Shown one piece after another: positions 1-7,433 of a stretch of DNA of 9,757 nucleotides. The stretch's first letter is position 1. Every line of letters starts with the position of its first letter. Location: positions 1 through 9,757 of the forward strand of contig JAGRAS010000039.1 of NCBI GenBank assembly GCA_020434465.1, read 5' to 3'. Position numbers and translations under genes: made by a program. The DNA is from Bdellovibrionales bacterium (lineage in GTDB: Bacteria > Bdellovibrionota > UBA2361 > JAGRAS01). The notes below the pieces were generated by a model that was not told the DNA's origin, made no database searches, and saw nothing but the letters and a program-made list of their open reading frames with translations.

Positions 1-138
1 TGGAATTATTACAGCTCCGTAATGATCAAAGAATTTTAAGTTGCCTGCAACAAGGCTAAGTAATGCAATCCAAATTCCCACTGAAAAAAGATTAGAACCA
101 AGGATGTTTTTTAAACTAAATGTAGAAGTCTTATTCAC
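1..138 (-). CDS. N-terminus of a membrane protein, possibly MotA-type stator subunit (partial)
   Basis: This is a 46-codon reading frame that stays open to the left edge of the window, so only the N-terminus is present. I read the start as GTG at 138-136. The frame is open further upstream to a TAA but contains no other ATG, GTG or TTG before it, and no clear Shine-Dalgarno is visible. The peptide has a polar start (VNKTSTFSLKN), then a hydrophobic helix (about residues 17-33), then NLKFFDHYGAVIIP. MotA-family proteins begin with one helix and then a 'FID..S..IV.GGT' segment. FFDHYGAVIIP lines up with that just before the expected GGT, which lies outside the window. If correct, the product would be the proton- or sodium-channel stator of the flagellar motor, or a TolQ/ExbB relative. 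The match is short, so the gene is well supported but the function is tentative. Confidence 0.5.
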   Translation of the reverse strand, partial: MNKTSTFSLKNILGSNLFSVGIWIALLSLVAGNLKFFDHYGAVIIP

Positions 139-350
139 AATTTGCCAATTTCTAAAGCGAATCTGAGATAAGCATTTATTTACCCAAAGAGCTTAGATCA
201 GAACCGGTAAAACCATACTTCGTTGAGTATAGACCAAAAATACTTAACATATTTAATCACTCAGGGGTAGCAGGGGACTGGTAAGTAGGCTGTTACCAGC
301 GTAAGTCTCAGTTTGAGCAGCTGTTACTGAAACTTCTCAATAAGACAATA
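139..350. other. Non-coding spacer with short repeats between the MotA-like gene and the terminator
   Basis: I see no credible gene here. It would be the 5' region of the MotA-like gene on the minus strand. Visible structure: a perfect 7-bp inverted repeat CTGGTAA / TTACCAG (278-284 and 293-299); an 8-bp direct repeat GCTGTTAC (289-296 and 320-327), start to start 31 bp; two copies of CAGGGG (262-267 and 271-276); and a small inverted repeat ATACT / AGTAT (215-219 and 226-230). A possible minus-strand -10 (TATACT, complement of 226-231) lacks a recognisable -35 box, so I do not call a promoter. The stretch 262-300 looks richer in G and C than its surroundings, which could reflect an RNA structure or regulator sites. 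Confidence 0.4.
278..299. repeat. 7-bp perfect inverted repeat (hairpin or operator-like)
   Basis: CTGGTAA at 278-284 and TTACCAG at 293-299 are exact reverse complements separated by 8 nt. It lies about 140 nt upstream of the start of the MotA-like gene. There is no T-run on either side, so it is not an intrinsic terminator. It could be an operator for a dimeric regulator or a leader hairpin. Function is unknown. Confidence 0.4.
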
Positions 351-390
351 AAAAACGCCCCTGCTTGTTTTCACAAACAGGGGCGTTTTT
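351..390 (-). terminator. Strong bidirectional Rho-independent terminator
   Basis: An 8-bp perfect GC-rich stem, CGCCCCTG (356-363) with CAGGGGCG (378-385), can continue past one C/A mismatch into TTGT/ACAA (365-368 and 373-376) around a 4-nt loop. It is flanked by AAAAA on the left (351-355) and TTTTT on the right (386-390), so it can end transcription in both directions. It starts 18 nt beyond the stop codon of the glycosyltransferase-like gene on the minus strand and is most simply its terminator. It would also separate that gene from the MotA-like gene. Confidence 0.9.
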
Positions 391-408
391 ACCAGCTTTC
401 TACTTTTT

Positions 409-1449
409 TTAATTGATTTTTTGAGTTACACCACAATTTTTGTAGAAAGGATCAAAGTTAAATACTGCATTTGAGAAGTGCTCAAGAGCAGTTTCATTAT
501 CTCTTTTATTAAGAGCTTCTAAGCCAGCGTTTAGACTTTTGTTTATAATATCTAAGTCTGCAGGAATGAAGTTTAAATAATGTGACTCTGATTCAATTTT
601 TCTTTTCTCGTATTCTTGTAAGCTTGAAACCATATTTGCAACTGCTCCTAAGGTCTCACCTTTCTCTGCAGCAATCAATGCTTTCAACGCTAAAGAGCGA
701 GGGCTGTCTTCAAGTCTGTCGCTGAATGTCAAACACTCAAGCGCAGAATCGATTTTGTTAAGCTTTAAGAAGTGAGCTGCAAGAGTATGGTAACAAGCAG
801 CAGCGCTTTCCTCGCCATGTTGTTTCCAAGCATGATTTGGGAAAAGATCTTCAATGTTTGAGTTGTTAACAATAAACTCTAACAACTGTGCTTTTTCAGC
901 TTCATTTAAAATAGAAGAAGAACCCGCATTTATTGCGTTAATTTTAATACCTTCATTAATCGCATATGCCATTGCTGATACTAGAAGTGAAGAAGCCGAA
1001 CTTTGATTTGAATTTACCAAACTCTCAAAAAATCTTTTGCTTGAGCAAAATGCTGAGATTGGCCATTCGCTATCACTAAGGGCTGCTTCAACTATCATAT
1101 CAATTGAAAGAGAACTTATTGATTGTCCATTTATCGGATTGCTATTGCCTGCAACTGTGACTTCATCTTCTTGTGAAGAGTCTTTCATGCTTTGTAGATC
1201 TTCAGAACTAAATTCGGCATTAGCATCTATTATCATTATTTGCTTGCCTGAAGCTCTGGATATTGCTTTTGAGAGTTGAGTTGCACTTTCCATTTCTTGA
1301 CTAGCAACTATACTGGCTCCCTCAATTGCTTCATTGCTTTGAGAACCTATTATTAGGATTTCATCTGCACCAAATTTTTTTGCAGCTTCTAATGAGCTAT
1401 TTAGTGCTGAATCACTAGCATTGTTTTTATTTATGATGACGGTTAACAT
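409..1449 (-). CDS. Diverged GT-A (family 2-like) glycosyltransferase domain with TPR-like C-terminus
   Basis: 346 residues. The ATG is supported by AGAGG seven nt upstream. The first ~180 residues follow a GT-A pattern: LTVIIN at the start (beta 1), a helix ending in KKFGADEILIIGS (beta 2), then GKQIMIIDANAEFS at 69-81, where family-2 glycosyltransferases usually carry 'DAD/DxD' for the metal-nucleotide sugar. Here it is D75-A-N77, so the second acidic residue is lost. From about 216 to the end the sequence looks like tetratricopeptide repeats (216-280 and about 301-335, for example SLNAGLEALNKRDNETALEH). No signal peptide or membrane helix is visible, so it is probably cytoplasmic. The protein is rich in serine. 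It may glycosylate a protein or polysaccharide, or be a catalytically dead GT-fold scaffold. The acceptor is unknown. It ends at a strong terminator. The fold call is by eye, with moderate confidence. Confidence 0.5.
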   Translation of the reverse strand: MLTVIINKNNASDSALNSSLEAAKKFGADEILIIGSQSNEAIEGASIVASQEMESATQLSKAISRASGKQIMIIDANAEFSSEDLQSMKDSSQEDEVTVAGNSNPINGQSISSLSIDMIVEAALSDSEWPISAFCSSKRFFESLVNSNQSSASSLLVSAMAYAINEGIKINAINAGSSSILNEAEKAQLLEFIVNNSNIEDLFPNHAWKQHGEESAAACYHTLAAHFLKLNKIDSALECLTFSDRLEDSPRSLALKALIAAEKGETLGAVANMVSSLQEYEKRKIESESHYLNFIPADLDIINKSLNAGLEALNKRDNETALEHFSNAVFNFDPFYKNCGVTQKIN

Positions 1450-1483
1450 GTCACAACCTCTACGAGTGCGTTAATTTAAAATA

Positions 1484-1578
1484 AACTCCTGTGAGTTAAT
1501 CCAACCTGCGTCCCCATGACGCCATCAGGGCATTTAACCCCTCTAGTAGTTTAAGATGCTGTTCCCGAATCGGGGTTA
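1484..1578 (-). other. GC-rich structured block in the leader of the glycosyltransferase-like gene
   Basis: Within an AT-rich spacer this ~95-nt block is clearly richer in G and C and contains three inverted repeats. These are TAACCCC / GGGGTTA (1535-1541 and 1572-1578, 7 bp perfect, 30-nt loop); GCGTC / GACGC (1508-1512 and 1518-1522, loop CCCAT), which can extend through CCT / AGG (1505-1507, 1527-1529) past a bulge; and AACTC / GAGTT (1484-1488 and 1493-1497, 4-nt loop). A fourth small stem, CCCG / CGGG (1564-1567 and 1571-1574), shares bases with the 7-bp pairing, so the two are mutually exclusive. On the minus strand this lies 35 to 129 nt upstream of the downstream ATG. It may be a cis-regulatory leader RNA or a small RNA. 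I do not recognise the family and the strand is inferred from context. Confidence 0.3.
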
Positions 1579-1649
1579 CAAAAAAATTTCGTTTTATCTA
1601 TAAGCTATTGAAAATAAAGAGATAAAAATGATATTTTTTGTGAATTTGC

Positions 1650-1669
1650 TGTTGATAACTTGTTGATAA
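1650..1669. repeat. Two direct copies of TGTTGATAA one helical turn apart
   Basis: TGTTGATAA occurs at 1650-1658 and 1661-1669, an 11-bp period, in an AT-rich stretch just past the end of the large TamB-Omp85 gene. On the other strand each copy reads TTATCAACA, one mismatch from the DnaA-box consensus TTATCCACA. Spacing of one helical turn suggests sites on one face of the helix, but with only two copies and a low-complexity background this could be chance. Confidence 0.3.
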
Positions 1670-1694
1670 TGACTTTTTTTAAGGTGCATTGAGG

Positions 1695-4600
1695 TTAGAA
1701 AGCACCGCCTATATAAAAGTGAAATCTAGTTGATGGTTCACCTGGGCGCTCGTCTATTGGGAAGCCAAGGTCAAATCCAATAGGGCCAATAGGGGATCTG
1801 AATCTTAAACCAAGACCATAGCTTTCTCTAATCTCATTTGTATTTACTCCATAATCTCTTAAGAACACAGAGCCTGCGTCCACAAAAAGATGAGTTTCTA
1901 TAGTATCAGTGGCAAGGTATCTTAATTCAAAATTATTAGTGATTAGAAGGTCGCCACCAAGTACTGTGCCGTCTTCTCCTTTTGGACCTAAAGAGTTTTC
2001 TCTAAATCCTCTTACGCTAGCTCTGCCGCCTGTAAAGAAACGTTGGCTAATAGGGATAGTGTTTGTGTTTGAAAACTCCCAGGAAGAAGCGGCTCGAGAA
2101 TTATTTGCAAAAATGAGTCTTTTATCAAATGCTGGTATAGGAAGAAGAAATGAAAAATTTCCATCAACTTGGTAGTAATTGCTCTCTGATCCTAAAACCT
2201 CGGTTGCCAAATTGTTTTCAATAGAAAGAGAAAATCCGGCATCGGGATTGAATGAATTGTCTTTGTGACCCCAGTAGCCAGCAAGTGAAATGTAAGATGT
2301 GTTTACCACACCAGTATCATGTGGGCTAAGAATGGCGTCATTTGGCACGCTATCTAAATTATCTTGCAAGAAGGTATACCCAAAACTCGTATAGAATTGA
2401 CTGTCAAAGGTTGAATAGAAAGTAGAGCTTGTTGCCCAGCGATCATAGTCAAAGGGGAGTGTAGAAGCGTCTAATTTTTGAAATCTAAAGTCTTGTGAAA
2501 AATCAAAACCTGAAGAAAATAAGTCTGGATGAAAGTATCTAAGATTGGCAATTCCCTTGCTAATACCTGCTTCAGTATCATCATAGTAAGTATCAATTCT
2601 CAGGTTTAGACTTCTTCCATCTCCAAAAATTTCTTTATCAGTGGCATCTAAAAACATCCTTAGGCCGTATTCAGAGTTGATTCCAGTCCCAACTTTTAAA
2701 GTTCTAAGGTTTTTCTCACTTAAATTGATGTCGAGATCAAGTTTATCATCAGAGGTTTTTTTTGATTCGATGCTTACTTTGTTAAATAGCCCTGTTTTTA
2801 ATAAAGCTATTTTACTTTGATTAACTAGATCTCTGTTCCAAAAGTCCCCAGGCTTAATTTGCAGATGCTTCTTTACTACTTTTTGCGTAACGCTATCTAA
2901 GCCTTTTATATAGATCTTATTAATTGATTCTCTACTGCCAGGAGTAATGATTATCTCCAGAATTGAGTTATCAACTGATAATTCTGTTGCAATTATTGGG
3001 TTGAAATAACCATGATCTTTAAGTCTACTTAAAGCCGAGTTAATTTTTGAGTTTGTTTGCTGTAAAGATACATTTTTATGTATTTTATCTTTAAAATCTA
3101 AATCACTAGGTAGTCCCTTAAAAATTATCTTGTCTAATATTTTTCGCTCACCCTCTGTAATTAAATAAAAAACTTGAATTGTATTGTCATCTAAATGGGG
3201 TACTAGTTTAAATTTTACATCAGCAGAGTTGAACCCTCTTTCGTGATATATAGACTTAATTGAATTGGCATTAGCTCTTAGCTGTTCATCAATTGCAAAC
3301 TTAGGCGAGAGTAAGTTTTTCTTTGCTTCGTCTCCAAATAATTTGAACTCCTCTATAATTTCTTCTTTAGTGATAGAGTTTAGACCTTCAAAGGAAACTT
3401 CTGAAACTTCGATCTGTGAATCTTCATTGATATTTAAGATGTAAAAAGTTCGATTACTTTTTTGATCGAATGACTTATTATAGTTAATAGTTGTAAAAAG
3501 ATATCCTTGTTCTCGATAAAGTCTCTCAATATTTTGTATTAAAATATTAATAGTGTTGTCACCAAAAGGTTGTCTTCTGTTAAAAATATTAATAGTGTTT
3601 AAAAACTCTTCTGCAGAGAAGTGTGTATTGCCAGAAAAAGAAAAGCTTACCGGGCTACCAGCTAAGATGTTTAAGCTAAGAAGTTTGTCTTTTCCATAGG
3701 GAAGGCTTTCAAAAGAAATGCCAATTCTTGCTTTAATATATCCTTCAGATCTAAGTTTAATGACTAATTCTTTGATGATTTCTTCGATGTGCTCCCTGCT
3801 TGCCGCTTTACCTTTATATTCATTTACAAAATTAGGGATGCCAAATTCCTCTAAAGGAATGTCAGTTTCTATTTTGATATCTCTGATTAAACTTTGATGC
3901 TTTTCTGTTATTAAAAAAGTAGCATGTTTGCAGTATTCTTTTTCTAAATTACAAGCCCCCTCAACTTCTGCATCAGAAAAACCATTTCTTATGTAGAACT
4001 TCTCAAAGGCTTTAGCTAGTGCTGGAATGTCTTCTGCAGGTATATGAGACTCTGCACCTAGTCTTAATTCAGAAAGTAAGGTTTTAGAAGAGAAAGATTG
4101 ATTGCCGATAAAATCGATTTTGATCGCATCTTTATTGTTGGACAAAATATCATAAACAATGTCTATAAAGACTGCTTCGCGTTCTTGTTGTGTTGCAGTT
4201 TCGACTCCAGCAGAGGTGCTTAGTTTTTTTGTTAGTGACAGTGCAGCGCTGGCCTTGGCTGGTGCTTTATTGTCTCCAAGAAAAGTTTGGCCAACTAATG
4301 AGAGTCGTTCAGTTAGATATTTAATAGCTATTATCGATGGCTCAGTTGTTTCTCTCTCTTCATTGTAGTCAGGCTCTATATTAATTTCATCAATTTTGGT
4401 TAAATTTGAAATAATGCCAACTAGCCACTGGTCACTTTGCCCAAAAATATTTAGTTCTTCAACTCCAAAACCACCACCACGTTCTAGGGCTTTGTTGGAA
4501 GTGAAAGTTCCAGTTTGAGTCAAAAGGCTTAGTATTTCACTTTCTGGCAACCCAGAGTCAGAAGTCATTTTAATATCAGGGTTGGAAAGTGGACCATAGG

Positions 4601-7385
4601 CCTCCATAATAACAAGAGCCGCATCTCCTAGTCTTGAAATTGTCGTGGTTTCAGCAATAACTGATAATACTGGCTCTTCTTCTGCAGGGTCAAAAATTAC
4701 TTGGCCAGAAGTAATTTCAAATCTTCTATCCTTGATGCCAAACCAACCTGAAATTGCATTTAAATTTCCTCGTATAATTGACTGTTGAAGTGTGCCCCCA
4801 AGATCTATATCTCCTTTAAGTTCAATGTTTGCCAAGTTTGAAAAAAGAAAAATATTTCTGTTTGCGTTTATATGTACAGCTAAACCAATGTCTGGAAGCT
4901 CATTTTCATTTAAATCTTTTCTGTTAGTTTTAGATGACTTAAAGAAATTGGTAATCTCTTTTATAATAGAGTTTAGATTAAAATCTTTTCTGATGTCTGC
5001 GCTATTAACTTCTATAGAGCCAGCGATTCCAATTTCTTCAGATTCGAATTGCTCTAAAGCTAGACTTCCTGAGGCAGTAACTGAAGCTTCTTTTGATGGG
5101 TTGATGCTTAGGTCAGAAAAATCAACTAATAAACTAGAATTTGTTATATTAATTGGATCAAAAAATCCACTGAGATCAAATTCTCCGTTATTAATTATTC
5201 CATAAAATTTATCAACATATAAAGTTCCTTCTTTAAATGTTAGTTCAATGTCAAACTTTCTTCCAAGTAGATCTTTAGCTTCAATCGCAAAGCCTGCATC
5301 AGCAATTCTTATGTTTCCTGTGAGATCGGGAGAGTCTATTTTCCCACTAGTGTTAAGTGCAATCTTTGCTTTTCCATAAAAATCATCAACTGATGGGAAA
5401 AAAGTTAATAATGAGTTTAATTTGAAATCACCATTGGTTGATAAGTTCCAACCTTTATTTAATGATATAGAGCCACTTGTTTCTAAGGTACTTTCAACGC
5501 CAGCTAAGTTGAGTTTTGAAATATTGATTCCACCATCAATTATTTTTGTTGAAACAGGCTCTTGAAGTTCAATTCCATAGGGATCGCAACCAAAACTAAG
5601 ATTATTTAGATCTAAATTTCCTGACCCGGTTTTTGGTTCAGAGTGTAAAAATTTGTAATTAAGCTTTCCAGAAAATTCAAAGCATTTAACTTTATCTATG
5701 AAGTCTCCAGGCTTAAATGTTTTAAGATCTAAACTGAACGAACTTACTTTTCGGTCTAGAAAATCTATTTCTAATTTCCCATTTATAGATTCAAGCTGGT
5801 CTTTTGCTGTAACTAGTAGTCTAGCATCTTCTAATTTCAGATCTAAAGTTAGCTCGCTAGCTTTATCTCTAGACGTAGAGATTGCTTTAAGCGAGGCATG
5901 AGAAATCAAACCTTGCTGGCTAAGGAGGCCTTCAATACTGCCATTACCGGTAAATCTTAATCTCGGCTTGTTTAATTCAGAAGTTGTGCTTGCCTCATGG
6001 GATTCGGCTAATGAAAAGTTAGTTAGTTGATACCTAGTGTCAACTAATTTAGGATTTTGACTGTCAGTAAGATCAATTCCTCCGCTTAAGCTGAGGAGCC
6101 CGCGCTGCTCGCTGTTATGTTCTAGTTTGAAAAGAATTTTATCTTTTGTAATTTGCGCAGATAGAATCACATCAGGAATAATCCGATCTCCAGATAAAAC
6201 TTCTTCTATTTTTCCAGATAGATTTAATCTTGGATCAGTACTGGTACCTTCAAAACCTATTTCAAAAGAAATCGAGTTAAGTTTTATATAATCTAATTCA
6301 AGTGAATCTATTTTGCTTTCTATTGAGCCTGATAGGATTTGATCATTTACTGAAATTGTTTCTTTTGAGCTTAGATAAGCATTTTCACCAACAGCTGAGA
6401 ACTCAGGTATTTCAATTTTAAGCTTTTCATTTTTATAATTGACTTTAAACTTAGCAAGCAAAGAGCTGAGGTTTAGTACAGTTTGCCCTGCAAGTTTCAG
6501 CAAAGTGGGGTCAGGATCGCTTGTAACTTCTCCAACAAGAACTACATCGTCTTGATTGCCAGTTAAACTCGCTTCTCCTTTTAGTGTAGAGCTAACAGGT
6601 AGATCTTTAGCAAAATATTCAGTGTTTAAAGCATAATTGGTTTCTCCAGTAATTTTACCAATTTTATCCATATTAATTCTTGCTTTAGCTGCAAAGTTTA
6701 AATTTTCTTCGTTTAGCTTAATTTTATGAATTTGCACGTAGTCGTCGTGCAAATACAGATCTGTTTGAATACTTCCAAGTGAGAATTTATTTGTCTCAGA
6801 ATTAACTAAAGCAAGTTTTCCTATCTCTGCTGAGAGATCAAAGTTATTATCAGGAGTACGAGTCATTACTAGACTCCCTTCCTCAGCTTCTAAAGTTTGA
6901 GAGCCGAGCTGCTCTGTAAAGCTAAGTTTACTAACTCTTAGTTTTTTTAGTTTCAATCTCCATCTATCAGGAGTATCTCTTGCAGGATCTATGGGCTCTG
7001 CAAAATATTTGACAACTTCATAAGTTGGTGCCCCTGGAGTTACGCCGTCTGATTTGCCTTCAATTAGATGTAGTTGTTTAATCCAAATCTTATGATTTTT
7101 TATATCGCTAATATCGAAACTAGCTTTAATTTTTTTAAATTCTAGCGCTGGTTTATCTTTGAAAATTACTGTTGGTTTATTAGCAACGGCACTGGCGGCT
7201 AATAGAGAAACGCTAGCTGAATCAACTGTAAATTGGCAGTCGCAAGAATTTGCGACTTCGTCACGTAACAGTTGAACAAGTTGATTTGCTAAATATTCTT
7301 TAAGTATTAAAAGACCAAGGCCAATAACTAAACCAATAATTACACCTAGTAGTGCGAGCTTGGCACCTTTGCTTTTCTTTTTCAT
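1695..7385 (-). CDS. TamB-type protein fused to a six-POTRA Omp85 (TamA/BamA-type) outer-membrane barrel
   Basis: 1896 residues in one open frame. Order: basic N-terminus and a single membrane helix (about 8-28), as in TamB/AsmA-like inner-membrane proteins; a long beta-rich periplasmic body; the TamB C-terminal (DUF490-type) domain with ISGWFG at 878-883, followed by RRFEITSGQVIFDP and NPDIKMTSDSGLPESEI; a TamB-like terminal strand (AVFIDIVYDIL) near 1070-1080. Then come six POTRA-like modules at about 1088-1163, 1166-1243, 1246-1323, 1325-1413, 1416-1483 and 1487-1560, and a barrel from about 1561 to 1896. The barrel has the Omp85 loop-6 motif VRGF (R1792) and an Omp85 C-terminus (SPIGPIGFDLGFP, ending RFHFYIGGAF with terminal Phe). 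TamA and TamB normally act as two proteins in outer-membrane protein assembly, and TamB-like proteins are implicated in phospholipid transport. Here one chain would bridge both membranes. No good Shine-Dalgarno precedes the ATG. It was chosen because the membrane helix follows directly. Domain calls are strong; the function is inferred. Confidence 0.9.
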   Translation of the reverse strand: MKKKSKGAKLALLGVIIGLVIGLGLLILKEYLANQLVQLLRDEVANSCDCQFTVDSASVSLLAASAVANKPTVIFKDKPALEFKKIKASFDISDIKNHKIWIKQLHLIEGKSDGVTPGAPTYEVVKYFAEPIDPARDTPDRWRLKLKKLRVSKLSFTEQLGSQTLEAEEGSLVMTRTPDNNFDLSAEIGKLALVNSETNKFSLGSIQTDLYLHDDYVQIHKIKLNEENLNFAAKARINMDKIGKITGETNYALNTEYFAKDLPVSSTLKGEASLTGNQDDVVLVGEVTSDPDPTLLKLAGQTVLNLSSLLAKFKVNYKNEKLKIEIPEFSAVGENAYLSSKETISVNDQILSGSIESKIDSLELDYIKLNSISFEIGFEGTSTDPRLNLSGKIEEVLSGDRIIPDVILSAQITKDKILFKLEHNSEQRGLLSLSGGIDLTDSQNPKLVDTRYQLTNFSLAESHEASTTSELNKPRLRFTGNGSIEGLLSQQGLISHASLKAISTSRDKASELTLDLKLEDARLLVTAKDQLESINGKLEIDFLDRKVSSFSLDLKTFKPGDFIDKVKCFEFSGKLNYKFLHSEPKTGSGNLDLNNLSFGCDPYGIELQEPVSTKIIDGGINISKLNLAGVESTLETSGSISLNKGWNLSTNGDFKLNSLLTFFPSVDDFYGKAKIALNTSGKIDSPDLTGNIRIADAGFAIEAKDLLGRKFDIELTFKEGTLYVDKFYGIINNGEFDLSGFFDPINITNSSLLVDFSDLSINPSKEASVTASGSLALEQFESEEIGIAGSIEVNSADIRKDFNLNSIIKEITNFFKSSKTNRKDLNENELPDIGLAVHINANRNIFLFSNLANIELKGDIDLGGTLQQSIIRGNLNAISGWFGIKDRRFEITSGQVIFDPAEEEPVLSVIAETTTISRLGDAALVIMEAYGPLSNPDIKMTSDSGLPESEILSLLTQTGTFTSNKALERGGGFGVEELNIFGQSDQWLVGIISNLTKIDEINIEPDYNEERETTEPSIIAIKYLTERLSLVGQTFLGDNKAPAKASAALSLTKKLSTSAGVETATQQEREAVFIDIVYDILSNNKDAIKIDFIGNQSFSSKTLLSELRLGAESHIPAEDIPALAKAFEKFYIRNGFSDAEVEGACNLEKEYCKHATFLITEKHQSLIRDIKIETDIPLEEFGIPNFVNEYKGKAASREHIEEIIKELVIKLRSEGYIKARIGISFESLPYGKDKLLSLNILAGSPVSFSFSGNTHFSAEEFLNTINIFNRRQPFGDNTINILIQNIERLYREQGYLFTTINYNKSFDQKSNRTFYILNINEDSQIEVSEVSFEGLNSITKEEIIEEFKLFGDEAKKNLLSPKFAIDEQLRANANSIKSIYHERGFNSADVKFKLVPHLDDNTIQVFYLITEGERKILDKIIFKGLPSDLDFKDKIHKNVSLQQTNSKINSALSRLKDHGYFNPIIATELSVDNSILEIIITPGSRESINKIYIKGLDSVTQKVVKKHLQIKPGDFWNRDLVNQSKIALLKTGLFNKVSIESKKTSDDKLDLDINLSEKNLRTLKVGTGINSEYGLRMFLDATDKEIFGDGRSLNLRIDTYYDDTEAGISKGIANLRYFHPDLFSSGFDFSQDFRFQKLDASTLPFDYDRWATSSTFYSTFDSQFYTSFGYTFLQDNLDSVPNDAILSPHDTGVVNTSYISLAGYWGHKDNSFNPDAGFSLSIENNLATEVLGSESNYYQVDGNFSFLLPIPAFDKRLIFANNSRAASSWEFSNTNTIPISQRFFTGGRASVRGFRENSLGPKGEDGTVLGGDLLITNNFELRYLATDTIETHLFVDAGSVFLRDYGVNTNEIRESYGLGLRFRSPIGPIGFDLGFPIDERPGEPSTRFHFYIGGAF

Positions 7386-7433
7386 GAGTAAGACTTGGGT
7401 GTAAAAAACAAATTCATAGAAAAACTAGGAATG

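Noticed and set aside
1037..1279. Plus-strand open frame of 80 codons, and similar plus-strand frames at 1909-2175, 4159-4368, 4792-5205, 5698-5901 and 9280-9633
   Set aside because: All lie fully inside well-supported minus-strand genes. Their peptides match no family I know. They look like antisense shadows.
1501..1580. c-di-GMP (GEMM) riboswitch or tRNA in the GC-rich block
   Set aside because: GGGACGCA resembles part of the GEMM motif, but the rest of the conserved core (CAAAGCC, the GGCCUAAA segment) is absent. No cloverleaf with acceptor, anticodon and T-arm can be drawn on either strand.
1650..1669. DnaA boxes marking a replication origin
   Set aside because: Only two copies, both one mismatch from consensus, with no dnaA, dnaN, gyrB or other origin genes nearby and no further boxes seen.
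1683..1706. Terminator after the TamB-Omp85 gene (GGTGC / GCACC)
   Set aside because: The stem is only 5 bp with a 14-nt loop and overlaps the end of the coding region. On the minus strand it is followed by A-residues, not a T-run.
1695..7385. Possibility that the TamB-Omp85 fusion is an assembly artefact joining two genes
   Set aside because: The frame is continuous, the linker is short and natural-looking, and there is no repeat or internal start with a ribosome site at the junction. Still, only reads can exclude a missed stop codon.
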